NCBI RefSeq assembly: GCF_000353285.1
Contig: NZ_KB731324.1
Coordinates: 948,577 to 1,012,576, forward strand
DNA: 64,000 nucleotides
Direction: 5' to 3'
DNA from: Leptolyngbya boryana PCC 6306
Lineage (GTDB): Bacteria; Cyanobacteriota; Cyanobacteriia; Leptolyngbyales; Leptolyngbyaceae
Notes under the pieces: generated by a model
Seen by the model: only the letters and a program-made list of their open reading frames with translations
What the model was told of the DNA's origin: nothing
The model's database searches: none
Shown: positions 25,589-35,609 of the stretch, piece by piece
Position numbering within the stretch: position 1 is the stretch's first letter
Layout of the letters: each line of letters starts with the position of its first letter
Made by a program: the position numbers and the translations under genes

Positions 25589-26026
25589 GGAAGGTTTAAA
25601 TATCGCTAACTTCCAGTTACTCGGCTCCTCTAACTGATTTAACTGCCCTTTTGAGATGACCCATAACGTTGTTCGAGTTCTAAATAGCCCGAAAACTTTG
25701 CGATCGCCTTTGGAGGTCGGAGTCGATCGGGTCACAGTCCCACAATAAGGATTTGAACCCTTGAGCGTGACAACAAAAAACTGGTTCGCTTCGTAGCCCT
25801 CAGGAATTTTGAAAGTGGCAAAAACATTGTGTCGCCCCTGCCAAGGTTCAACCACAACTTTTTCTGGATGAATCAAATTCTCTGAAGTTTCAGTTTGCGA
25901 TAGCACCCAATCTGGGCAACCAGAAGCAACACTGGGTCTGCGCGATTCCAGTTTTTCTGCCCCCAATATCACGATCGGCAAACTCATCAAGGCAATTAAG
26001 ATTAAACCAGCCCGCTTAGTCAACAT
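25586..26026 (-). CDS. Secreted hypothetical protein
   Basis: 146 aa with an N-terminal signal or membrane segment (AGLILIALMSLPIVILGAEK). The mature part has two cysteines (SGCPDWV and NPYCGTV) that could form a disulfide, and a beta-rich profile (NVFATFKIPEGY, FFVVTLKGSN). A good ribosome site (AAGG) precedes the ATG at 26026. I do not recognise the family. It is alone on the minus strand, downstream of the amidase gene by 66 bases and possibly co-transcribed with it. Confidence 0.6.
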   Translation of the reverse strand: MLTKRAGLILIALMSLPIVILGAEKLESRRPSVASGCPDWVLSQTETSENLIHPEKVVVEPWQGRHNVFATFKIPEGYEANQFFVVTLKGSNPYCGTVTRSTPTSKGDRKVFGLFRTRTTLWVISKGQLNQLEEPSNWKLAIFKPS

Positions 26027-26092
26027 CCTTACACTTGGTTAGAAATATCACGTGAATCTAGGGTAGATCATTCATCTTCAGTTTGACAAAAA

Positions 26093-27841
26093 TCACTGCA
26101 ATTGGCTTTGAGCAAACCATTCTGTTACTCCATCTGCCAGGGTCGCTGCAAGTCTCTTTTGTTCTACGGGGTTCGTGATCCACTCAAATTCATCGGGATT
26201 AATCATAAATCCCAGTTCTAAAAGCACAGTCGGCGCGACGGTGGGGCGAGTCAGAGCAAGATTGTTCCAGTACACACCATAAGAAGGTCGATCGAGCTTT
26301 TTCACTAGATAGTCATGCAAGAATACGGCTAAATCATGAGCCTGAGGCTGATACCAGAAGGTAGCAACGCCTTTTGTATTGATGGCATCACCATCATCTG
26401 GCAGCGCATTGTAATGAATCGAAAGCGCGATCGTTGGTTCAGTCTCATTGATTTGCTTCACTCGCGGAGCTAAATCGAGATCAATATCTGCCTCACGAGT
26501 CATCACGACTCTTGCACCTCGCTTGACTAATTCCTCGCGCAGCAATTTGCTGGTGATTAAGGCAACTTCTTTCTCTGGATATCCGGTTCCCCCTCTTGAA
26601 CCTAAATCTTCGCTGCCACCATGTCCTGGATCAAGAAGAATTTTCATACCAGACAACGAATTCTTCCGCATTCGTGGCGGGTGCTTCAGCGATAACACTA
26701 ATGTTGTGCCTTCATATCGCAATTTATAACCCCACTGTTGATTCGATTTGAGATTGAAGCGATATTCGATCTTTTCAGGTGCAACTTGTTGCCAATCTAA
26801 TCGAGCGATCGCGGGATCAGTACTTAATCGAATCGTATCGGTTTGCGCTGTTGTGTTGTAAAGCGTCAGAATGAACCGATTTTGATCTTGAGCAACCGTA
26901 ATCGGTACAGGAATTTGCAGCGGAAAACGGACTTCTGTCCAATCTTTCACAGTGCGAGATGTGATGCCACGAATCAGCGATCGTACTGGAGTGGCTCCCG
27001 GAATGATTTTGACATCGCTCGATCGAATCCATCCCCCATACTCCAATCGCAACCAATCGCCTTCGCGCGCGGTAATTGTTGCTCTTGTTCCTCTCGGCAA
27101 GGGCGTTAAGCGAGAAAAATCTGTACTGGCTCCGGTTCTTGCAGTTCCTTGCTCAGCGGTTACTTCTGCGATTTCTAATCGAGCCGGATCGAGGATCGAA
27201 ATTTTTCCAGGCGCTTCTTGACTCACATTTCCCAACAGATAAGTGACTTTTCCTAAATCTCCGCTCGTTTTCGGAGTCACACAGCCTGCATACTGAGTCG
27301 ATTGCGTTGGGGTCGGTTCAGTTAACCCGGTCAACACGCCCGAATTGGCAGGCAATGTTGCGATCGCACTTTGCGCTACCAACGGCAACATCTGATCTGC
27401 AACTTTGACATTGACGATCGAATTGGGAGGTGCGATCGCGCTGAGACAAATCGCTTCTCCCGGCAGTCGAGCTACATCGACCGTAGGAGTCAGCGAACCT
27501 TCTGCAAACGATTGTCCAACTGGAGCAGGTGGCTGATTCGATTTGCGCGTGACTTTAATTTTAAGTTCCTCTTCCCCATAGCGAACCGAGAACTGATTCT
27601 CGCCCATTTGCAGAGGGAAACTGGGCGCAAAATGTCCTCCACGACTACGCTGAATGCGTTTGCCATTGACAAGCACTTCTCCTTGAGGGGGAGCCGAACC
27701 GATGAGAAAGATTTGTTTTGCGATCGTTTCATGTTCGCCCGGTGGATACACCACAGTTAAGGCAGGCTTTGACCAAGCGATCGAAATCGTCAAAATCACA
27801 GTCAAGACGGCTAACATTAACGCGCTGAGAAATCGCTTCAT
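26093..27841 (-). CDS. N-acetylmuramoyl-L-alanine amidase (Amidase_3) with SH3-like and AMIN-like domains
   Basis: 582 aa. A signal peptide (~1-24) is followed by a beta-rich N-terminal region, an SH3-like segment (TARTGAS to GGWIRSSDV, ~230-280), an AMIN-like region and the catalytic zinc domain (~395-578). The catalytic motifs are LLDPGHGGSEDLGS (zinc His), YPEKEVAL (zinc Glu), LSIHYNA (zinc His) and LLELGFM (catalytic Glu). It cleaves the amide between MurNAc and the stem peptide in the periplasm and would act in septal splitting or peptidoglycan turnover. Divergent from pyrG with a 173-base promoter gap. Confidence 0.9.
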   Translation of the reverse strand: MKRFLSALMLAVLTVILTISIAWSKPALTVVYPPGEHETIAKQIFLIGSAPPQGEVLVNGKRIQRSRGGHFAPSFPLQMGENQFSVRYGEEELKIKVTRKSNQPPAPVGQSFAEGSLTPTVDVARLPGEAICLSAIAPPNSIVNVKVADQMLPLVAQSAIATLPANSGVLTGLTEPTPTQSTQYAGCVTPKTSGDLGKVTYLLGNVSQEAPGKISILDPARLEIAEVTAEQGTARTGASTDFSRLTPLPRGTRATITAREGDWLRLEYGGWIRSSDVKIIPGATPVRSLIRGITSRTVKDWTEVRFPLQIPVPITVAQDQNRFILTLYNTTAQTDTIRLSTDPAIARLDWQQVAPEKIEYRFNLKSNQQWGYKLRYEGTTLVLSLKHPPRMRKNSLSGMKILLDPGHGGSEDLGSRGGTGYPEKEVALITSKLLREELVKRGARVVMTREADIDLDLAPRVKQINETEPTIALSIHYNALPDDGDAINTKGVATFWYQPQAHDLAVFLHDYLVKKLDRPSYGVYWNNLALTRPTVAPTVLLELGFMINPDEFEWITNPVEQKRLAATLADGVTEWFAQSQLQ

Positions 27842-27996
27842 TGCTGCTGGAACCGAAATAAGGCATACCGTATCACATCCCGCCTTCGTTGACGTGAGAG
27901 TTTAGCTCACAGTTGCCGAATTCCTTGAGAAACTCCGGATATTCTCCCCCTGGGCGATCGCAGTTGTGGCAGAATAGACCGGATAAGTTTTGGTAG

Positions 27997-29649
<1,653 letters not shown>

Positions 29650-29679
29650 AGCGCCTTTTACACGTTTAACCCTTGACGA

Positions 29680-29710
29680 TTAGCCTAACGAACCCGATTC
29701 GTTAGGCTAA
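29680..29710. terminator. Terminator-like hairpin between pyrG and leuD
   Basis: TTAGCCTAACGAA (29680-29692) pairs perfectly with TTCGTTAGGCTAA (29698-29710): 13 bp with a 5-base loop. It lies between two convergent genes, so it can serve both. T-rich sequence follows on the plus side (ATCTTATCTT). Confidence 0.75.
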
Positions 29711-29723
29711 ATCTTATCTTCTG

Positions 29724-30326
29724 CTAGCTCGCCTGTCCCCAAGCGACATAAGGCAAATTTGCCGCTGTTGCCCGAATCTGTTCTGCCTGTGCGACTAACT
29801 GCCCACACGCATCCCAAGTTCCACAAGTCAGCATTTGTCGTGCTCCTTCTGGCATCGAAATCGCGCCTGTAAACTCACCGCATCGCACCTGCATCTGATC
29901 CAAATCTACCGTCACCTGAAGCTGTGGATTCTCTGCTAACAAGGCTTGAAGCTGGCTAGTGACACTCGGCTCAGCCGTCACACAAGGAATCCCGATCGCG
30001 ACGCAATTGCCAAAAAAGATTTCGGCAAAGCTCTCACCCACGATCGCGCTAATTCCCCACTTTGCGATCGCTTGGGGAGCATGTTCTCGGCTCGATCCGC
30101 AACCGAAATTGCCATTGACCACTAAAACTTTTGCACCTTGATATTGCGGCAAATCAAACGGGTGCTGACCATTTAACTGTTTACGATCGTCCGCAAAAAC
30201 TTGCGCTCCCAATCCATCAAACGTCACACAGCGCAAAAAACGAGCCGGAATAATGCGATCGGTATCAATATCATTGCCTACCAATGGAATACCGCCACCT
30301 GCGATCGTTCTAACTTCGCTCACCAT
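29724..30326 (-). CDS. leuD: 3-isopropylmalate dehydratase small subunit
   Basis: 200 aa. The swivelling aconitase domain is marked by [15 protein letters not shown] near the N-terminus and [14 protein letters not shown] near residue 95, with GDxDTDxI-type substrate contacts. With LeuC, not in this window, it isomerises 2- to 3-isopropylmalate in leucine synthesis. Separate leuC and leuD loci would not be unusual in cyanobacteria. It lies 24 bases downstream of the anti-sigma-type kinase on the same strand and may share its transcript. Confidence 0.93.
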   Translation of the reverse strand: MVSEVRTIAGGGIPLVGNDIDTDRIIPARFLRCVTFDGLGAQVFADDRKQLNGQHPFDLPQYQGAKVLVVNGNFGCGSSREHAPQAIAKWGISAIVGESFAEIFFGNCVAIGIPCVTAEPSVTSQLQALLAENPQLQVTVDLDQMQVRCGEFTGAISMPEGARQMLTCGTWDACGQLVAQAEQIRATAANLPYVAWGQAS

Positions 30327-30350
30327 ACTGTCTTAACCTTGCAACGAATC

Positions 30351-30818
30351 CTAGCTATTGTCGCATTTTTTGACTAAGCAGAGACAGTTCACTCTTTCTC
30401 GGACGCAGTGGTATTCAATCTCCCATTGATGCTGATCGCGCAGCTTCTTGAACAAAGTCCCGCCCCAATGCTCGCTATGCTCTAAAGGATTCGGATACTC
30501 TTGTTCAACTTGATCGAGCAGGTCTTCTAGATCAAATGGTGAACCTTGATCCCAAATCCGAATCTCCAAGTGATCCGGATACAACCCGGCTTCTAGTTGA
30601 ATGAGCGTATGGAGCGGCAGAGCAGTATGGGCATGACGCACCGCATTCGTAAAGCCTTCAACTAAAGCAATCTGACCTTGCAGCCAAGCTGCTTGAGAAA
30701 GCGGCGGTCGTCGGAATTGTTCAAACCAGCGGAGAATTTGAGCAATCGCAGTTAAATCGCTTTGCATCATCAATCGATCAAAGTAAATCGCACCCCCCAT
30801 CGTCTTTAAATGCGTCAT
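30351..30818 (-). CDS. RsbW/SpoIIAB-like anti-sigma serine kinase (HATPase)
   Basis: 155 aa from ATG 30818, preceded by an AGG-type ribosome site; a GTG at 30848 would overlap the upstream gene. GHKL ATPase motifs: N-box VEGFTNAVRHAH, G1 box IWDQGSPFDLE, and a weak, unusual G2 region (HWGGTLFKKL). The family phosphorylates a Ser in STAS-domain partners. It follows the STAS-sugar transferase gene by 19 bases on the same strand, so that STAS domain is a natural candidate partner. Two more module members, a free STAS protein and a PP2C phosphatase, lie at 32596-34147. Confidence 0.82.
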   Translation of the reverse strand: MTHLKTMGGAIYFDRLMMQSDLTAIAQILRWFEQFRRPPLSQAAWLQGQIALVEGFTNAVRHAHTALPLHTLIQLEAGLYPDHLEIRIWDQGSPFDLEDLLDQVEQEYPNPLEHSEHWGGTLFKKLRDQHQWEIEYHCVRERVNCLCLVKKCDNS

Positions 30819-30837
30819 AGCTGATACCTGTTCAAGA

Positions 30838-31824
30838 TTAAAATGCACTGCCTTTCTTTAGTAGAACAGCTACTGTTTTCAAGATCAGTTGTAAATCATA
30901 TTTCAAGCTCCAGCGTTGCTGATAGCGTAGATCAAGCTGAATTACCTCCTCAAAGTTGCGGATCTGCGATCGACCATGCACCTGCCACTCACCTGTAATT
31001 CCCGGTTTCACATCAAGGCGCTGCCAATTTGGAATTTCATACCGCTCAACCTCTTCGGGTAAGGGTGGACGAGTCCCTACTAGACTCATTTCACCCCGCA
31101 ACACATTCCAGAACTGCGGTAGCTCATCTAAGCTTGTTTTTCGCAAAAACTGTCCGACCTTAGTAATTCTCGGATCTTTCGCATTCTTGAAAAATGCGCC
31201 TTCATTCTCATTTTGAACTTGAGATTTTAATTGTTCTGCGTCAGTGACCATTGAACGAAACTTCCAAACGCGAAAGTGCCGTCCCAAATGTCCACAGCGA
31301 GTTTGAGAAAATAAAACCGAACCCGGACTATCTAGCTTAATCGCGATCGCAATCGGCACAAACACAAGCGCTGTAATGGTCAGCCCAACTAATGCTCCAG
31401 CAATATCAATAAGTCGTTTGGTACGAGACTGAATGGATGGATGTGTCGATTCGACCGCAGGCTGAATCAGAACAGGGTCTAAAGGAGCAGTTCCAGGCTC
31501 GATAGTAAATTGTCGATCGAGATCCGCTAAAGCGAGAATTGCTAAAATCTCAGGTCGAACGCTCCAAAGTGCCATCTCAATCTGACGGCTTTTCGTTGCT
31601 TTAAGGCACATCACTAAAGCACCGATCGCGCTACTATCAATGAAAGTCGTCTGCGCAAAATCAAGAATCAGCTTTGTGACAGTTGGATGGGCTTCGATCA
31701 ATTCCCGACATTTTGTCCGGAAAGCAACTGCTTCGACAACAGTGAGCATGGACGGAAGTTTAATCAGATACGTACTATCTGTTTGGGTGACGACAAATTC
31801 AATAGGAGAGCGCTGTTGAACCAT
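30838..31824 (-). CDS. STAS domain fused to a polyprenyl-phosphate sugar transferase
   Basis: 328 aa from ATG 31824, chosen because GAGG lies 5 bases upstream; an ATG at 31866 has no ribosome site. Residues ~5-105 form a STAS domain with TTFIDSSAIGALVMCL, where Ser64 sits at the position phosphorylated in SpoIIAA and RsbV. Residues ~135-328 are a bacterial sugar transferase (WcaJ/PglC-like core): RLIDIAGALVGL membrane helix, VWKFRSM, SLDELPQFWNVLRGEMSLVGTRP and GITGEWQVHGRS. Such enzymes load the first sugar phosphate on undecaprenyl phosphate and start exopolysaccharide synthesis. The fusion suggests this step is gated by partner switching. Confidence 0.85.
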   Translation of the reverse strand: MVQQRSPIEFVVTQTDSTYLIKLPSMLTVVEAVAFRTKCRELIEAHPTVTKLILDFAQTTFIDSSAIGALVMCLKATKSRQIEMALWSVRPEILAILALADLDRQFTIEPGTAPLDPVLIQPAVESTHPSIQSRTKRLIDIAGALVGLTITALVFVPIAIAIKLDSPGSVLFSQTRCGHLGRHFRVWKFRSMVTDAEQLKSQVQNENEGAFFKNAKDPRITKVGQFLRKTSLDELPQFWNVLRGEMSLVGTRPPLPEEVERYEIPNWQRLDVKPGITGEWQVHGRSQIRNFEEVIQLDLRYQQRWSLKYDLQLILKTVAVLLKKGSAF

Positions 31825-32595
31825 ATTGACCTCAGAGATTAGGCGACGATTAGGGGACAGCAACATGGCAAGTCAAGCCAGAAATCCTGCCTCGCTAACC
31901 GATCATCCGTGTCGCAAAAACGATGATCGAATCATGCCTGTCATTGAATAGGCGACGGATCTAGAAAATCGACGATGCACCCGATTAGATGAAACCGTTT
32001 GAAAATCGACACTCAACTGATAACAGAGTGCCTGTGTTGAGCGAATCGATAACACTCTAGATATTTCTCTCGCTTGTGCGACCCCAAATCGTGCGCGATC
32101 GCGAGTTCAATTTGGGGATCATCCATATGCTTGTGGAATCGCACACTCCTTTAAAGTTCTGTCTAAATTAGCTTCGTAAGTTCCATTAAATCAATCGCCT
32201 TCTGGAATCGAAAGTTTAATGCGATCGCCAAGAGATCGGTAAACTCCAAGCTTTCAAAGGATAGAGTAGCAATCCAGATAGCAGTCATCCCGTGACTAAA
32301 CTCACGTTAATAACGTTCCAAGAAGCAGGCGAGAACGTGTTTTTCATCATTGCGAGGTTCTCAGCTTGAGCATTCTTTAAGGTTTTCAAATAGATCTCTG
32401 AATTTACACCTAAAAGATAGTGGCTATTTTCTCGATCGATATAGGTTGAAATTACGGAATCGCAATCAAATCCGTCTCCGTACGCGGCAGTAAAAATCTG
32501 AAATTTTACATAAGCAGCTTCTTCAGCGATCAGGGCTATATGATCTAGGTTTTTCCTATCTGATCCATCACCTATTCAGTGAGTTAGTCATCATT
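31825..32595. other. 771-base divergent intergenic region of the partner-switching module
   Basis: No gene was recognised. It must hold the divergent promoters of the STAS-sugar transferase and the free STAS gene. Visible structure: CCCCAAAT (32082-32089) pairs with ATTTGGGG (32110-32117) around a HIP1 palindrome, and a small AT hairpin lies at about 32491-32510 (GTAAAAATCTGAAATTTTAC). The length is large for this compact genome and leaves room for an untranslated leader or small RNA, but nothing matches a family I know. Confidence 0.4.
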
Positions 32596-32928
32596 ATGAG
32601 TTTACCTGTCAAAGTTATTCAACTCAGTGGCATTCTGAGTCACACTCAGGCAAAACAGTTTAGACAAGAAATCGCTGATCTGATTGAAGCAGGCACGGTC
32701 GAGGTGTTGATCGATTTTGAGCAAGTGACTTTTATGGATAGTGCTGGATTGGGAGTGCTGGTCAGTATCCTGAAGCTTGTGAATGGAGCAGATGGAACCG
32801 TTTCACTCTGCTCCATTCGACAAGAGGTCAAGATGCTGCTGGACTTAGCAGATGTGGCTCAGTTCTTTGAAATTTTTCCCAATCAAGAAGCGTTTTACCA
32901 AGCCAAAGCAAACTATTCCCCAATCTGA
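32596..32928 (+). CDS. STAS-domain anti-sigma-factor antagonist (RsbV-like)
   Basis: 110 aa, a single STAS domain. VTFMDSAGLGVLVSIL carries the D-S-x-G-L-G signature; Ser49 matches the phosphorylated Ser of SpoIIAA/RsbV. In partner switching the dephosphorylated STAS protein binds the RsbW-type kinase and releases the kinase's other partner. It is convergent with the receiver-PP2C phosphatase gene (41-base gap) that would dephosphorylate it. Resembles the HmpV component of the Nostoc hormogonium switch (from memory). Confidence 0.88.
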   Translation: MSLPVKVIQLSGILSHTQAKQFRQEIADLIEAGTVEVLIDFEQVTFMDSAGLGVLVSILKLVNGADGTVSLCSIRQEVKMLLDLADVAQFFEIFPNQEAFYQAKANYSPI

Positions 32929-32931
32929 TAT

Positions 32932-32964
32932 AGAACTCCAGAGGCTTCAAAAACTTGGAGTTCT
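32932..32964. terminator. Two-way hairpin between the STAS and phosphatase genes
   Basis: AGAACTCCA (32932-32940) pairs with TGGAGTTCT (32956-32964), 9 bp, in the 40-base gap between two convergent stops. T-tracts are weak on both strands. Confidence 0.5.
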
Positions 32965-32968
32965 TGCG

Positions 32969-34147
32969 TTACTTCAATTTGATCTGAAGCAACGAGCAAT
33001 CATCATCAAAATCTTTGCTTCCTGTGAGATCTTGAACCGTCTGAATGATAGCTTCTGAGTTATCGATCGAGTCTGAGCGGTGACACTGATTCACGACATC
33101 AATAAAGCTATTGAGATTCCAGATTTCGCCATTCGGCTGCATGAATTCATAGATGCCATCACTAAAAAGGTAGAGAGTACTTTCTTGCTCTACTCTGAAG
33201 AATTGAGTTTTGTACTTAGTGTCTGGAAACATCCCGATCGGAGTTCCGGGTGTTCTGAGACGATGTACTTGATGATGAGGAGATTGCCCAGACAGCACCA
33301 GTGCAGGAGGATGCCCTGCACTCGCGTACATCAGAAGTTGCTTGGAATAGTTGTAGACTCCATACCAGATTGTGAAATAGCGCTCCGGTGTGTCAGCGTC
33401 CCAATTGTCTGCCTGCCCGGAAGCAAAAGCTTCGTTTAAGGCAGTCAGCACTAATCCGGGTTGATAGAAGTTAGTTCCAGGTAAGATTTGAGCGCGGAGA
33501 ATATTCTGGATCGACACAGACACCAATGCGGCTCCTAAGCCATGTCCAGAGACATCCAGTAAGTACATTGCTAGAAAATCAGCATCGAGCCAATGATAGT
33601 CAAAGCAGTCTCCGCCAAGCTGTCGAGACGGAAGAAACTGCGATCGCGTCATGACCTTATCATTCATCGGCGTGGGTAAGAGCGATCGCACATAGTCCGC
33701 TGCTTCAGCAATTTCTGACTCTAAGCGCTCTTGCTGAACTTTTAATGCTTGAGTGAGTCTCCGCTGTTCTTGAAATGCCTGGTAAACGCGCAGCCCTGCG
33801 CGTAATCTAGCACTGAGTTCACTGATCTGGAACGGCTTTGAGAGAAAATCATTGGCTCCTTGATCGAGAGCTTTAATGTGATGTTCTGCTGATGGCTGAG
33901 CATTGAGTAGAACAACATAAATATCCGACCAATTTGGATCAGCTTTTAAGGCTCGACAGACTGAAACCCCATCAATTCCGGGTAAATCCCAGTTGCAGAG
34001 AATCAGTGCAGGACAAATCGAGGAAATGAGTGTTAACCCTTCTTCTCCACTGGTTGCCTCAAAGACTTCATAACCTTGATTTTGCAGAAGTTTTTTTAGA
34101 AGTTTACGGATTAATTGATCATCGTCAATCACTAGGATTCGGAACAT
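32969..34147 (-). CDS. Receiver-PP2C phosphatase (RsbU/SpoIIE-like) with a degenerate receiver
   Basis: 392 aa. Receiver domain 1-120, a coiled linker ~125-160 (QEQRRLTQALKVQQERLES), then a SpoIIE/PP2C domain with GGDCFDYHWL, LLDVSGHGLGAALVS and LFSDGIYEF, holding the metal-binding Asp residues. The receiver keeps the acidic pocket (Asp8, Asp9) and Lys104, but the phosphoacceptor position is Asn52 (LILCNWDLPGIDG) and the usual Thr/Ser is Asn82 (VVLLNAQ). It should therefore not be controlled by normal aspartyl phosphorylation. The phosphatase domain looks active and would dephosphorylate a STAS partner. Confidence 0.87.
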   Translation of the reverse strand: MFRILVIDDDQLIRKLLKKLLQNQGYEVFEATSGEEGLTLISSICPALILCNWDLPGIDGVSVCRALKADPNWSDIYVVLLNAQPSAEHHIKALDQGANDFLSKPFQISELSARLRAGLRVYQAFQEQRRLTQALKVQQERLESEIAEAADYVRSLLPTPMNDKVMTRSQFLPSRQLGGDCFDYHWLDADFLAMYLLDVSGHGLGAALVSVSIQNILRAQILPGTNFYQPGLVLTALNEAFASGQADNWDADTPERYFTIWYGVYNYSKQLLMYASAGHPPALVLSGQSPHHQVHRLRTPGTPIGMFPDTKYKTQFFRVEQESTLYLFSDGIYEFMQPNGEIWNLNSFIDVVNQCHRSDSIDNSEAIIQTVQDLTGSKDFDDDCSLLQIKLK

Positions 34148-34281
34148 ATGAAAACTCAGCGGGGCGCTTCTCTTAATGCCTAGAATGCCCGAACCTAGTT
34201 CGACTTAAGCATGAGATGTGACATTGCATTCATGCGCGCGCCCGCTGATATTTTTGGCTGGAGTAATACTTTCGGCGAGTA

Positions 34282-34998
34282 CTAGCCTAAATCGGATTTT
34301 GACCGATATTTTCGCCACATCCCTAAGCCCATGACAATCATTCCAGGAAGGAGAGCGGGAGAAGGAACCGTGGCTGAGGAAGCTCTCGCACCTCGCATCT
34401 GTGCGATCGCAAATCCATTTGCTGTCTCCGGAGCACTAATCTGAATCGACTGAATTGGATCAAGCGGATCATCGGAGTAAAAGCCGAAATACTGTGCCCC
34501 TGCGTTGCCATTGATCGACTGAGCTAGGACATCAGAAACGACCCCGCTTTGGGCGATCGCAGAAATCGTAAACGAATCCAATACGTTCGGCTCAGCATAA
34601 AAATCAAACGCGATGAGATTGGGTAACTTCAGGTTGAGCGTTGTGGTGTTATAGGCCGCATAAACTTCGCCCTGATAGCCATTACTCCAAGTGAGCCAAT
34701 CTGTTGCTTGATTGGGGCCGATGGGTCGCTTAACAACACTGGGGCTAAATTCAATGTCACCGAGTGGTGAACTGATCTTGTCTAAATAAACTCCAAAGGC
34801 CTCTGCACCATTTGGGATTGAAACGAGATTGAGTCCTAAATTGGCTAGGGTATCTGTTCCATTGATCCAATTACCAGAATTATTGACCGTGACAATCGCG
34901 GCATGGGCAGGTGCGATCGTGCTTAAACTTGCAGCCGCCGTGAGAAACAGGGCAAATCCGCCTTTCTGAAGCGAGGTAGCCATTTCAACGTACTCCAT
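34282..34998 (-). CDS. Secreted protein with a PTPA/PEP-CTERM-like C-terminus
   Basis: 238 aa. A signal peptide (ALFLTAAASLSTIAPAHA) is followed by a beta-rich exported domain of unknown fold. The C-terminus is VPSPALLPG, a hydrophobic stretch and RKYRSK, the variant exosortase sorting signal usually written VPTPALLPG. Such proteins are cut and attached or released at the cell surface by exosortase, and the family is often linked to exopolysaccharide. No exosortase is in this window. Its position beside the partner-switching and sugar transferase genes fits a surface-matrix theme. Confidence 0.75.
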   Translation of the reverse strand: MEYVEMATSLQKGGFALFLTAAASLSTIAPAHAAIVTVNNSGNWINGTDTLANLGLNLVSIPNGAEAFGVYLDKISSPLGDIEFSPSVVKRPIGPNQATDWLTWSNGYQGEVYAAYNTTTLNLKLPNLIAFDFYAEPNVLDSFTISAIAQSGVVSDVLAQSINGNAGAQYFGFYSDDPLDPIQSIQISAPETANGFAIAQMRGARASSATVPSPALLPGMIVMGLGMWRKYRSKSDLG

Positions 34999-35170
34999 GT
35001 GAGGTGGACGATAGGCTGCCCCTGATGAAGCTCAAGAGATTCGGAAATCGAATCGGATAAAAAATAGACAGAGCGTGAAGGTTGTATAAAGTTAAAGTGT
35101 TGGTAGACACGGTGCCTTAATTATTCTGCCGGAATTCCGGGATTGTACGGAGCGCTTTACAAAAAATTCA

Positions 35171-35176
35171 TATAAT
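35171..35176 (+). promoter_or_regulatory. -10 box TATAAT upstream of the NIL-ferredoxin gene
   Basis: A perfect TATAAT without a well-spaced -35 element. Transcription would begin near 35183, inside a longer version of the gene starting at GTG 35181, which supports the shorter start at GTG 35205. Confidence 0.45.
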
Positions 35177-35204
35177 TTCAGTGAAGCAACCTGGAGATCG
35201 AACT

Positions 35205-35609
35205 GTGAAAAAACGAGTCACCCTAACGTTTCCGAAACGGTCTGTGCAAATGCCCGTGACCTATCGATTAGCTAAAGATTTCAATGTGGCAGCGAATATT
35301 ATTCGCGCTCAGGTTGCGCCGAATCAAGTGGGTAAATTAGTGGTCGAATTGTCAGGAGATATTGATCAACTCGATGCCTCGATCGATTGGATGCGATCGC
35401 AGGATATTCACGTCTCATTTGCCAGTCGCGAAATTACGATCGATGAAGATATCTGTGTACATTGCGGACTGTGTACGGGAGTTTGCCCGACAGAGGCATT
35501 AACGCTCGATCCACAGACGTTTCGATTGACCTTTACACGATCGCGCTGTATCGTCTGTGAGCAATGTATTCCCACTTGTCCAGTCCAAGCGATTTCTACA
35601 ACGTTCTAA
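35205..35609 (+). CDS. NIL-domain 4Fe-4S ferredoxin
   Basis: 134 aa from GTG 35205, with GGAG 8 bases upstream; the GTG at 35181 lacks a ribosome site. Residues ~1-75 form a NIL (ACT-like) domain and residues ~80-134 carry two 4Fe-4S motifs, CVHCGLCTGVCP and CIVCEQCIPTCP. Similar proteins are conserved across cyanobacteria and may pair amino-acid sensing or methionine metabolism with electron transfer; the partner is unknown. Its 3' end overlaps the convergent methyltransferase-like gene by 14 bases. Confidence 0.88.
   Translation: MKKRVTLTFPKRSVQMPVTYRLAKDFNVAANIIRAQVAPNQVGKLVVELSGDIDQLDASIDWMRSQDIHVSFASREITIDEDICVHCGLCTGVCPTEALTLDPQTFRLTFTRSRCIVCEQCIPTCPVQAISTTF

Noticed and set aside
35097-35110. 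GTGT-TGGTAG-ACAC, similar to a tRNA-Leu D-arm
   Set aside because: No acceptor stem, anticodon arm or T-arm at the right distances; it is a simple short stem-loop.
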